Source: Ganoderma boninense
Lineage: Eukaryota > Basidiomycota > Agaricomycetes > Polyporales > Polyporaceae
DNA length: 64,000 nucleotides
Assembly (NCBI GenBank): GCA_002900995.3
Contig: CM035309.1
Coordinates: 2,238,389 to 2,302,388 of the forward strand
Reading direction: 5' to 3'
A program made the translations under genes and the position numbers. A model generated the notes under the pieces. The model was not told the DNA's origin. It worked only from the letters and a program-made list of their open reading frames with translations, and made no database searches. Below are positions 1 through 9,446 of the stretch, in pieces. The first letter of the stretch is position 1. Each line of letters starts with the position of its first letter.

Positions 1-403
1 TAAATTATGGCCAATAACCTCCCAAAAAGGCTGGGATAGGCTAGAAAATGCCCCAAAAATCCCAGAAAATGGCGGAAAAATCAGATGGAATATTCTGGAA
101 GGATTATGTAATCCACCAAAGGTGCCAAAACCTTCTAGAATGGCACAGAATATTCTGGTAAAGCTGCAGCATACATATATAAATGCTGCAAAGGGAGCCT
201 TGGAGGATGTCCAACGATGAAGGACCCCACCCTCAAAGCAAGGCTAGCCGCCATTGAACAAGCAGAGAAAAAGCAGAAGAGCACAGCAGTGTCACTGCTT
301 CACAAGAAGAAGAAGAAGCAGTCTGGTTCACAAAAAGCTGTAATTTAGCGAATGATTCAGGCATGCAAGCATAGCAATGCAAAGTGCAAGCAGGAGCAAA
401 GGC
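1..403. other. Left-edge flank of copia-1 with a small unplaced ORF
   Basis: No gene is recognised here. The + strand holds a TATA-like stretch near 173-181 and a short ORF at 217-348 (43 codons, very Lys/Gln-rich at its end) that resembles the tail of some larger protein but has no diagnostic motif. The 3' edge (position 403) is where the copia LTR begins (TGTTGGCTGCA at 404-414). The coding potential is weak. Confidence 0.35.
217..348 (+). CDS. Short Lys-rich hypothetical ORF (43 codons)
   Basis: This is an ATG-to-TAG reading frame with a TATA-like element about 40 nt upstream. The product is basic, with a run of five lysines. No domain is visible and it may be only the C-terminal scrap of an older gene or transposon. 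I cannot assign a function, and it could be chance. Confidence 0.2.
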   Translation: MKDPTLKARLAAIEQAEKKQKSTAVSLLHKKKKKQSGSQKAVI

Positions 404-414
404 TGTTGGCTGCA

Positions 415-598
415 TGTTGGAAAATCCGTCAGAGGTCGAGCTAGAGCAGCAAAGACAAGTAGAATTCTGGTTGTCCTGTACATCATTGTGGTACAGAGGC
501 AAACGGATGAAGACAAAAAAGTACAATCGCACGCCGTATCGTACGTCGGAAACTCCCAGTGAGCAGGCGCTCACTTGCTCAAAATCTATGCTCCAACA
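415..598 (-). repeat. LTR of the TRIM-like element (copy 1)
   Basis: The 184 bp repeat begins TGTTGGA and ends TCCAACA. It is clearly similar to, but diverged from, the partner at 3,976-4,160, including a shared central stretch with the same order of motifs. The flanking CTGCA on its left is half of the target duplication. Confidence 0.7.
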
Positions 599-969
599 CA
601 CCCCCACAAGCGTGCACCTTGCGAGCAACATAGAATCAGAAATAAAAGGGTCTGTGCACCCTCATAAACCTAAAGAAATGTCAACTCCTCAGCAGCAACT
701 CGGGGATCTTCTTCAGCTAAACAGGCACTCTGGCACTCGTCCATGGTCAGCGACCAATCATCTGCGCAAATGCTCGCGTAGAGCTCTGCGCACTTTGACT
801 CGGTGATCAGCGGGAAAGAGGGTAGTGTGGGGTTTGCCTGGGTGTCGTCATCAAGACACTGGAAGGGAGGGGAGGGGTCTCGCTTGACTCGTTCGTCAGG
901 AATCAGCGGAGATTGGGGTAATCACGTCGCATTGTCGTTGTCATTGTCATTGGATCGCGGGGGGGAAGG

Positions 970-3639
970 CACCATCTGTTGTAATAATGATACATCATGT
1001 TATGGCTATGACCCAGGTGCCTTTTACATCATTTTATGGACAGGTTCCTGATGTATCAGGAACCCCTGGAGCCTCCGGGACAGCTTGTCGTCGCTTGCCT
1101 TATTTAGGAGGTCCTCCTCCGGGGCCACTGATGGCACAGCATTGCTGCCTCCCAGGCTTATCTAAGCTTGTGGACCACTGTCCCGGGTGCCTGGCTGCCT
1201 CCCCCATCAATTCTGGGCTCCCTCCCATCAATTACGGTATTCCCCCATCAATCCTGGGCTCCCCCCATCAATTCCGGGTTCTCCCATCATTCTACCAACC
1301 TCCTGCCCCTCCTGTCCCAATATGGCAGTCCCTTCTTCCTCCCGGAATTGTGTTAGCTGTATCTCCCTCAATTCTGGGTGTATTGACTTCGTTCTTTTTG
1401 CATTATGTTCGTCTAATTAGCGCGCTTCTAATGCACTTAACATGACCATACAACGAGGGTTATAACATATACTAATGGCCCCTCTATAGTCGCTCTAGGG
1501 GGAAATGTTTGGCCAATATCTCGGCCGTTTTTGCACGCATTCGCTCGCGAGAGGCGCGTTTTGTTCGCGTGGTCGACGCGCACAAAACGAGCCCTCTCGC
1601 GCCCAAATCCGTCCACCCGTTCTTCCGGTGCATATATCCCCTCCTCCTGGGAGCAGGTATATGCACCTTGGGAACCACTGGACCGATTTGCTTCGTTCTT
1701 TTTGCATCTGGTAGCTACTAATAAGTGTATTCTAGGCGTACAACCTGCATACAGGCGCACCCAGTTGCCACTGTATGAGGGGGGCATCAATAGTCACCTG
1801 TAGTCAACTTCTTCCCCCCATATCTCCTTCAGTTCTTGGCCGTTTTTTGTGCCCCTTATACGCCCAAAAAGCCCTATGTAAGGGCTATCCAACGAGCCTA
1901 CATACGCCCCAATCCGTCCACTGTAGCCCTCGGACCATAGACCCCTTCTCCTGACTACTCCCCTCCCCACTGTTTGGCCCATATCTTGGGCAGTTCTGGG
2001 CCAATCCACTTGCTCTCTTTTGTGTCATATATGTGTACTATACCACAAGCCAATTCACCACTGAAAAGTATTATCAGGCATGTAGATCTATATACAGGAT
2101 GTTATCAGTAGTCACCAGTTTACCCCCTCTGACAATTTTTCCATTTGCCTGATAAAACATGCAGTTATATGGTCGGATAGCAGCCATTTACAGCTATCCA
2201 ATGCAACAAAGTTGAGGGGAAACAGGTAAGAAGTCATTGAGATATGACTTGTAGAAGCCAAGGGGGACCCCTTGGGCTAGTAAGGCATTTCCGAGAGCAG
2301 TGTCTTACTGCCTGTCTTAAAGTGTCTTACACCCCAGTGTACATTTGATCTATTAGCTATATCTCATCCATTTCTTGACCGATTGGGATGGTTTTGGGCT
2401 TGTTGGAAAGCGGCTGCAAAGGGCTTTCAAGTAGTGTATATGATCTACCAAGCTACCACCACCTACATATATGTCAGAGGGGGGTAGATCTAGGTACCAC
2501 TGATAACAGACTCTATATAGATCATTGGAGGGGATAGTGGTATACACTGCATGGTTACAAGCAGTGCTATTGCATGCATAGGACGCAAAAGAGAGCAAGT
2601 GGATTGGCCCAGAACTGCCCAAGATATGGGCCAAACAGTGGGGAGGGGAGTAGTCAGGAGAAGGGGTCTATGGTCCGAGGGCTACAGTGGACGGATTGGG
2701 GCGTATGTAGGCTCGTTGGATAGCCCTTACATAGGGCTTTTTGGGCGTATAAGGGGCACAAAAAACGGCCAAGAACTGAAGGAGATATGGGGGGAAGAAG
2801 TTGACTACAGGTGACTATTGATGCCCCCCTCATACAGTGGCAACTGGGTGCGCCTGTATGCAGGTTGTACGCCTAGAATACACTTATTAGTAGCTACCAG
2901 ATGCAAAAAGAACGAAGCAAATCGGTCCAGTGGTTCCCAAGGTGCATATACCTGCTCCCCAGGAGGAGGGGATATATGCACCGGAAGAACGGGTGGACGG
3001 ATTTGGGCGCGAGAGGGCTCGTTTTGTGCGCGTCGACCACGCGAACAAAACGCGCCCTCTCGCGAGCGAATGCGTGCAAAAACGGCCGAGATATTGGCCA
3101 AACATTTCCCCCTAGAGCGACTATAGAGGGGCCATTAGTATATGTTATAACCCTCGTTGTATGGTCATGTTAAGTGCATTAGAAGCGCGCTAATTAGACG
3201 AACATAATGCAAAAAGAACGAAGTCAATACACCCAGAATTGAGGGAGATACAGCTAACACAATTCCGGGAGGAAGAAGGGACTGCCATATTGGGACAGGA
3301 GGGGCAGGAGGTTGGTAGAATGATGGGAGAACCCGGAATTGATGGGGGGAGCCCAGGATTGATGGGGGAATACCGTAATTGATGGGAGGGAGCCCAGAAT
3401 TGATGGGGGAGGCAGCCAGGCACCCGGGACAGTGGTCCACAAGCTTAGATAAGCCTGGGAGGCAGCAATGCTGTGCCATCAGTGGCCCCGGAGGAGGACC
3501 TCCTAAATAAGGCAAGCGACGACAAGCTGTCCCGGAGGCTCCAGGGGTTCCTGATACATCAGGAACCTGTCCATAAAATGATGTAAAAGGCACCTGGGTC
3601 ATAGCCATAACATGATGTATCATTATTACAGCAGCTGCT
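970..3639. mobile_element. Foldback element 1: 2.67 kb near-perfect palindrome
   Basis: The left arm (970-2,026) and right arm (2,582-3,639) are inverted copies of each other over about 1.05 kb, separated by a unique spacer of about 555 bp. The outermost bases are related to CAGCTGCTG, and the flanks 962-969 and 3,640-3,647 both read GGGGAAGG, a candidate 8-bp target duplication, although the context is G-rich. No transposase is encoded: open frames in the arms are mirror images and lack domains. Inside each arm lie tandem units containing CCCATCAATT and several smaller hairpins. It is probably a non-autonomous DNA transposon of foldback type. The superfamily is uncertain (8 bp would suit hAT or KDZ). 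Confidence 0.8.
2027..2581. other. Unique spacer of foldback element 1
   Basis: This is non-palindromic sequence between the arms. It has no long ORF and no recognised RNA. It contains ATATCTC and GACCG motifs like those in the arms, suggesting it derives from the same module type. Confidence 0.4.
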
Positions 3640-3975
3640 GGGGAAGGGGGGTCTCTTCTCGGGTAGCTCTTCTCGGGCTCCTCATGTACTCATCTCGGGG
3701 GGGGGAATATAATGGCAGGGGACTTATCTTCGAAAGCCATGCCTCAGCACACTCATCAGCAGCCTTTCGGGACTCATCAGCAGCGGCATCATCTCCTCGG
3801 GTCTTCAACAACTGCAGCAAAGTAGTGTTATCGGATGCGCCTCACCAGGCGGCTTCAGGTAGCGACGAGCGAATTGGGACTTATGACGACATTGAGGTGG
3901 CTCAGAACGGTGCAAGCTCGGACCTCCTTTAGCCCTATGTTTTACTAGCCGGCTAGACTGGCTAGGATCTGTTTG

Positions 3976-4160
3976 TGTTGGAAAAACCATAGGGGGTCGA
4001 GCTAGACAGCAAAAAGCGAATAAATTCTGGTTGTCCTGTACTGGTCGTCGTGGTACAGAGGCAAATGGATAGGCTACAAAATAGTACAATCCCGCATTGT
4101 ATCGTACTTCGGGAACTCCCGGTGAGCAGGTGCTTGCTTGCAAAAATCCATACTCCAACA
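3976..4160 (-). repeat. LTR of the TRIM-like element (copy 2)
   Basis: The 185 bp partner of the 415-598 repeat has the same TGTTGGA/TCCAACA ends. It is followed directly by CTGCA and by the rest of the copia-1 LTR. Confidence 0.7.
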
Positions 4161-4580
4161 CTGCAGTGGCCCTCAGGACATCACAATGGCCTGTGTCAAG
4201 CTCTGTAAAGCCTTAATTGCAGTAAACTAAGATATGCTACTCACCTGTGTCAAGCTCTGTAAACTATAAGGACACAGAGCCTGACAGAGGTGTCAATACA
4301 GCTCATGGAGCACGTGCTAGGTAGAGTATGTAACACTGTGCTACTGGCGCCGTTATGGCGCCCAGAGAACGAGAATTGCGGACTGTACAGTGTAAAGTAG
4401 AGCAGGATGCAGATCTAAGCTAGTAGGAGTCTCTAATGAAGATGATGTTGTATCTCTATGAGATGTGCTACTCTAACGAAATGAAAAATAGGGTAAGTAG
4501 GGGACAATGCAAAGTACGTACAATGCGATCGCGGACTTGGTGCGATCAATACTGCGGGCGCTACAGCACCGACTTCAACA
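4161..4580 (-). repeat. Copia-1 3' LTR (main part)
   Basis: With the 11 bp at 404-414 this forms one LTR whose minus-strand sense starts TGTTGAAG and ends CCAACA. It matches the LTRs at 22,488-22,896, 58,086-58,512 and the inverted copy at 17,666-18,089. On the minus strand the purine tract CAGGGGAGAG (4,581-4,590) sits immediately before it, as expected of a 3' LTR polypurine tract. Confidence 0.85.
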
Positions 4581-4857
4581 CTCTCCCCTGATCGCTCAAG
4601 TCCCCAATCCCAGCATCTTCACCATCTCAAGCACCTTGGGCTTGGGCAGCGACTTGGTCAGGATGTCAGCAGGCATGTGTGATGTGCGCAGGTGCACTAC
4701 CTCAATGCGCCCCTTGGCCACCTCATCCCGCAGCCAGTAGAAGTGCAGGTCGAGATGCTTCATCCGCCCATGGTGCTCTGGGTTCTTCGCTACAGAGAGG
4801 GCAGAGAGGTTGTTGATGCACATGCGGGAGGCAGAGGAGATGCTGTAGCCAAACTCA

Positions 4858-5103
4858 TGATGAAGGTGGAAAAGTGACCAGACCGGGGATTGAACCCAGG
4901 ACCTGCTGGTTTGCACCCAGACGCTCTACCACTGAGCTATCCGGCCTTGGGTTCAGTAGAGACACCAGTTTATTAGTGTGGCTTAGTGTAACTGTAGCTC
5001 CCTGTCTATATGGCATTCATGCTATGCACTGGACATTAGAAGGCTTATGGCAGTTCAGGGACTAATACCTGCTGGATGAGTAAGCATGGTTACCACATCC
5101 TAA
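4858..5103 (-). mobile_element. 246 bp tRNA-Cys-bearing insertion in copia RNase H
   Basis: The copia reading frame resumes cleanly if 4,858-5,103 is removed, and AACTCA flanks it on both sides (4,852-4,857 and 5,104-5,109), a 6 bp target duplication. The insert contains one complete tRNA gene near its left edge and about 155 bp of unrelated sequence. This resembles a SINE, but the tRNA lies at the 3' rather than the 5' end of its own strand, which is unusual. Confidence 0.65.
4876..4946 (-). tRNA. tRNA-Cys (GCA)
   Basis: The 71 nt fold as a cloverleaf. The acceptor stem GGCCGGA pairs with TCTGGTC (two G-U pairs), the D stem is GCTC/GAGC, the anticodon loop is GTGCAAA with T33 and anticodon GCA, and the T stem is CTGGG/CCCGG around TTCAATC. 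The outermost anticodon-stem pair is mismatched. A TTTT terminator follows a few bases after the 3' end. Whether it is charged in vivo, or is only the Pol III promoter of a SINE-like insert, cannot be told from sequence. Confidence 0.7.
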
Positions 5104-6433
5104 CAACTCAGTGAGCAGATTTCGCAGCCAGAGCATCTCCTGCCCACACAAGACTGAAGCAATGAACTCTGCCTCTGTGGTGGACAGGGCGACAAGGGAC
5201 TGGAGGCGACTCGACCAGGAGATGGCCCCAGTGCCCATCTTGATCACATAGCCAGAGGTGGAGTGACCAGTGTCAGAGCAGCCAGCGTGGTCTGCATCGG
5301 TGTAGGAGGTAAACAGCTCTAGCTCAGGTGAAGGGGCGTAGGTGAGCTTGTAGTTGAGGGTGCCCTTGATGTAGTGAAACAGGTGCTTGACTGGCTTCCA
5401 GTGTGCCATGCCAGGGTGCTGCGAGAAGCGTGCAAGGTTGCCCACAGTGCGAGCAATGTCTGGGTGAGTGGCCACTGCAAGATAGAAGAGAGAGCCGACT
5501 GCCTGGCTGTAGGGGATGTCTTGCATTGCACGGATGTCTGCTGGCGATGTGGGGGCCATGTCTGCGCTGAGGTGGAGGCCAGGGTCCATGGGGGTGCTGA
5601 CTGGGTCACAGTTGGAGAAGCCATATCGCTCGAGGATGTCCAGGGAGTACTGGCGCTGCGAGATGGACAGAGAACGCTGCGAGCAGTTGCGCTCAATCTG
5701 CACACCCAGCAGCCACGACGTGGGACCCAGATCGCGCAGCTTGAAGTGCTTGCGCAGGTTGTCCTTGACTCACTGGAAGGCTGCCTTGTCCTTGCCTGCA
5801 ATGGTGATGTCGTCGACAAAGACAGGGATGATGAGACACACACCATCATGCAGGTACACCCAGACACTGTGCTTGTAGGTGAGGCGATCAAAGCCCAGCT
5901 TGGTGAGCACCTCATCGAGCTTCTCGTGCCAGCACCGGCCAGCCTGCTTGAGGCAATAGAGAGCCTTGTGGAGGCGCCACACCCACTGCGGAGTCTTCTC
6001 ATTGAACCCATCTGGCTGGCGCATGTAGACCTCCTCCTTGAGCTCGCCGTTGAGGTAGGCAGAGGAGATGTCGACTGACTCAAGCTCGAGGTCCTCAAGG
6101 GCTGCAATGGCGAGGACAGCACGGATGGAGGCCCACTCCAGCGGGAGCCAATGGCCTTGCAACCAGGGGGCAGGAAGACACACTCAAAGGTGCCATTCTC
6201 AACGAGGGACTGCAGCTCTTCCTGCGCTGCCTTGAGCCACTTGTTGCACTCCTCAGGCTCGAGTGCCATGACCTCAGACATCGACCTGGGCTCCCCAAAG
6301 TGCTCCTGGCTTGCCTTCGACGCCTGCTCGATGACTGACTCGAATGCAACGTCCAGGGCATCGTCGTAGGACAGGTAGTCAACCAGGGGGTCAGAGTAGA
6401 TGTCGTTGAGTCCTGCCAGCATCGCATGGAGTG

Positions 6434-6894
6434 TGTTACGACTGGCTGTCGAGTAAGATCAGGGAGGAGGCTTACGAGATGAGCAAGGGCGTCGATGAGC
6501 ACTTGTGCAGCGAGAGCGGAGCAGGGCTCGACAGTCAGGCTGGAGACAAGATGTATTGAGCAAGTAACTAATGAGCAAGAATACAGTGAGGCTTTACCTG
6601 GAGACAAGAGGTCAAAACTGAGGTCTCCAGGTAGCGAAGTACAGGTCTTATATACATGTAACGGACAATGGGAACCGGAGACAATAGGTAACTATGGACA
6701 CGGGAACTAGTGGAAGGACAATAGTATGTAGTACAATGACGACGGGAACAATGGGTAATAGGAGTTATTGTACTGCGAGAACAAGGGATGGGTTTGCTAA
6801 ACAATGGAGGACAATAAGGACAACACGGGAGGCAAACAGTCTGAAAATAGAAAGAGAGATGCCGGGGTAGGCGCCGAGCGTGCCGTTCATGACA
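6434..6894 (-). repeat. Gypsy-B1 3' LTR
   Basis: The 461 bp repeat in minus-strand sense starts TGTCATGAACGG and ends CAGTCGTAACA. A polypurine tract (complement of 6,895-6,909) lies just before its start. A TATA box is at the complement of about 6,649-6,660 and the predicted transcript start about 30 nt further on. Upstream of the TATA box are eight ACAAT/ATTGT cores. The left flank is GAGTG within copia-1 pol. Confidence 0.85.
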
Positions 6895-6909
6895 ATACCC
6901 CCCTCCTAA

Positions 6910-8438
6910 GGATCGTGTCCTCACGATCGGGTCTTCTTGTTGAGGGGGCTAGGAGCGTTGAGGTGTGTCAAATGAAACTTTTGCAGCACTTTTGGCGTGT
7001 TTGCTAGATCTGACACGTCTTCCCAGCTATCATGTTCAGGGCCCCAGCCCTTCCAGTGAACAAGATACTGCAGTTTCTTCCACCACCCATACCGACACGA
7101 CTCCTCCACTTCCTCCACTTCATACTCCTCCTCTCCTTCCACTTCAAGAGCTGCGGGCTCAGGGGGATGTCGTCCGGGAAGTTGGCTCTCTTTGTGCAGG
7201 TGCAGGAGCGTTACGTGGAACACTTGGTGGAGTCCCATGTCTTTGGGGAGCTTGAGCTCGTAAGCCAAGTTGCCCACTTTGCACTTGACAGGGTACGGGC
7301 CAGCGTACCGATCCACCAGTTTCCGAGAGACTCCAGGGACACGGAAGTTCCTAGTGTCGAGCCACACCTTCTGACCCTCCTTGAACTCTGGAGCAGCAGA
7401 GACATAGCGATCATAGTACTCCTTCATCCGCTCTGCTGCCAGGGTGAAGGCTGAGGTCGCATCCTCCCTTGCCTGCCGCAACTCCTCTCTTTGTTCATCC
7501 ACCGTAGGCACCGTGGTAGATAGCATCGGAACATAGAACTGAGGTTCATAGCCGTACATGAGGTAAAACAGCGAGTACCCTGTAGATGAATGTACGCGCG
7601 AGTTGAAGCAGTATTCTGCTGTTGGCAGCCACTTGACCCAATCGTCGCGACGCCTTGAGCAGTACATCCGCAGGTACGCCTCTATCTCCTAGTTCTATCA
7701 TTCGGACTGCCCATCTGTCTGCGTGTGGTAGGCTGTGGACAATGCACTTTCTATGTCGAGGCCTTTAAGGATCACATAGAAGAGCTTGCTAGAGAACTGG
7801 GGCCCTTGATCAGAGATAATTCACAGGAGTCCATGTAGATGGAACCATTCTCTAATGAAGTTGTCTGCAGTTTGTTCCGTGTCGATCTCCTCGGTGCATG
7901 GAATAAGGTGAATCATCTTTCCATGCTGATCAGAAATACGCTGGAGCGCGTTGTATCCATCCACCTCTGGCAGTCCAGTGATGAAGTCACAGGTAACTAC
8001 TTGGCCTGGGCCGTCTGGGATCTCGTTGGGTTGGAGGGGACCATGTGGCTTCGCATGTGAAGTCTTACCACGGCGACAAGTGTCGCAGGTCTCAATGTAA
8101 TCCTTAATGAACTTTGCCATGCCCAGCCACCAGTAATTCTGTGTAACCAACTCCACCATCTTTGCCTGGCCAGGGTGTCCAGCAGGCGGGAGGTCGTGGT
8201 GAATGTGCACTATCTCTGCTCGGAGCGCATCGTCTTTGGGGACATAAACTCAGCTGCGGTAGAGCAGCAGGCCTTGTTCTGTGTTCCAGTCCACCAAATC
8301 GTTCTGTAGACGTGCTGGCCCAAGCTTATCGAGCTTGCTGAGTGCCTCTGCGACCTCCTACTTACGCTCTCCACATTCTCAAATGCGGCGGAGCAGTGCC
8401 TTCTCTGGTATCACTAACATGTGCCCTCTCTTGGCTGC
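6910..8438 (-). pseudogene. Gypsy-B1 integrase and chromodomain fragment
   Basis: The minus strand encodes the zinc-binding and core parts of a Ty3/gypsy integrase (CDTCRRGK, DFITGLP), its C-terminal domain (WLDTRNFRV, KLVDRYAGPY), and a chromodomain (YLVHWKGWGPEHDSWE) near 6,921-7,130. Several stops interrupt it, including TGA at 8,250-8,252. Chromodomain integrases tether insertion to particular chromatin. The copy is cut at 8,438 by gypsy-C with duplication GCTGC (8,434-8,438), whose partner is at 40,692-40,696. Confidence 0.85.
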
Positions 8439-8886
8439 TGTCACAGCCTATCGACTGCACCACCAAACAAACAAACAAACAAAGGGGCTCACTGATGGGG
8501 CACACAGGGGGTGGCAACAGGAGGAAAGAGGATAGATTGCCTAGTAGGCTAGACTAGAAGGCACAGAGGGGCAGGGGCTGTTGGGCTGCCTACAGTAGAA
8601 GGGAGGGAAGAACAGAAGACAGAATCTGAGGTTCTTGATCCCACATCACAGCCCTTTATATATTACATGGGAACGGCACACAGACCATCAGTTCAGGACA
8701 GGTCTCGGGACCTGTCGCAGGTGAGAGAATGATCTAAGAAGCAGATAAGATAGAGAAAGAGATAAGATAAAAGGAAGAGATGAGATAAAGGAATGGGAGA
8801 TAAGACAAAGGAAAAGATAAGATGAACCGAGAGATAACTTGTCCTGATAAGATGCCAGACTAAGTGTGGCGCGAAAAACCGTGACA
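8439..8886 (-). repeat. Gypsy-C LTR, copy 1 (sense orientation)
   Basis: In minus-strand sense this 448 bp repeat runs TGTCACGG...GGCTGTGACA. The U3 region (8,743-8,853) has eight GATAA cores, followed by a TATA box and the predicted transcript start AGATTCTGTCT. Its outer end abuts the GCTGC target site in gypsy-B1. Its inner end abuts ATGTC, part of the flipped segment described separately. Confidence 0.85.
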
Positions 8887-9011
8887 ATGTCGCACACCCG
8901 GAAGCCGCACAGCCCATCTCGCTCACAAACCCGCGCCCAGTCCAGAGGCAGTTTAACCAGCATGTTTGGCTTGAACGTTTCACTGGAGCTCAAGTCTTGA
9001 CGAGGGGGTAG
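8887..9011 (+). pseudogene. Flipped C-terminal 40 codons of gypsy-C pol plus polypurine tract
   Basis: This stretch reads as 40 codons on the + strand ending in TAG at 9,009-9,011, directly against an LTR and with the purine tract CGAGGGGGTAG overlapping the stop. Placed after the chromodomain that ends at 9,447 on the opposite strand, it continues that frame exactly and begins with the His-Pro-Glu-Ala signature usual after a gypsy chromodomain. ATGTC (8,887-8,891) and GACAT (9,447-9,451) mark the two junctions. It is therefore the true end of pol, inverted in place. Confidence 0.75.
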
Positions 9012-9446
9012 TGTTACGGTTTTTCACGCCACACTTAGTCTGGCATCTTATCAGGACAAGTTATCTCTCGGTTCATCTTGTCTTTTCCTTTGTCTTATCT
9101 CCCATTCCTTTATCTCATCTCTTCCTTTTATCTTATCTCTTTCTCTATCTTATCTGCTTCTTAGATCATTCTCTCACCTGCGACAGGTCCTGAGACCTGC
9201 CCTGAACTGATAGTCTGTGTGCCGTTCCCATGTAATATATAAAGGGCTGTGATGTGGGATCAAGAACCTCAGATTCTGTCTTCTGTTCTTCCCTCCCTTC
9301 CACTGTAGGCAGCCTAGCAGCCCCTGCCCCTCTGTGCCTTCTAGTCTAGGCAATCTATCCACTTCCCTTCTGTTGCCACCCCTGTGTGCCCCATTAGTGA
9401 GCCCCTTTGTTTGTTTGTTTGGTGGCACAGTCGATAGGCTGTGACA
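9012..9446 (+). repeat. Gypsy-C LTR, copy 2 (inverted relative to its element)
   Basis: This 435 bp repeat reads TGTTACGG...GGCTGTGACA on the + strand, opposite to copies 1 and 3. It is preceded by a polypurine tract in its own orientation and followed by GACAT and the chromodomain of the minus-strand element. Confidence 0.85.

Larger units (their letters stand above)
415..4160 (-). mobile_element. Miniature LTR element (TRIM-like) inserted in the copia-1 LTR
   Basis: Two similar terminal repeats (415-598 and 3,976-4,160, 184-185 bp, each TGTTGGA...TCCAACA) bound this segment. The 5 bp on either side, CTGCA at 410-414 and CTGCA at 4,161-4,165, are a target-site duplication inside the copia LTR, whose sequence resumes exactly at 4,161. 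On the minus strand a G-rich tract abuts the 598 repeat and would serve as polypurine tract. Subtracting the palindromic element inside it (970-3,639) leaves only about 1.1 kb with no coding sequence, the size and make-up of a TRIM. The primer site was not identified. Orientation is inferred from the polypurine tract only. Confidence 0.7.
4596..6433 (-). pseudogene. Copia-1 pol fragment: integrase end, RT and RNase H
   Basis: Reading leftwards, the frame carries a copia reverse transcriptase (SSAYLNGELKEEVYMRQP and LHKALYCLKQAGRCW motifs, then FVDDITI as the catalytic pair) and RNase H (SYTDADHAGC, then LSTTEAE), ending near 4,598. It is broken in at least four ways. There is a TGA at 5,770-5,772 in what should be an Arg codon. 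A deletion with frameshift near 6,150 removes the first part of RT. A 246 bp insert lies at 4,858-5,103. Truncation at 6,433 is by a gypsy LTR inserted at GAGTG. Copia polyproteins act in cytoplasmic virus-like particles, and this copy cannot make one. Confidence 0.85.

Noticed and set aside
1200..1310. CCCATCAATT tandem units as a possible CRISPR array
   Set aside because: The units are irregular in length and spacing, have no unique spacers, occur in a eukaryotic genome and are mirrored in the other arm.
987..3623. Long open frames of 152 codons in the palindrome arms (987-1,445 + and 3,165-3,623 -)
   Set aside because: They are mirror copies of one another, rich in Pro/Ser/Leu because of the tandem units, overlap other frames and carry no domain. 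They are by-products of the repeat.
8693..8993. Minus-strand frame of about 100 codons starting near 8,993 as a gene
   Set aside because: It runs antisense through the flipped gypsy-C tail into the LTR. The + strand of the same stretch is the real coding strand.
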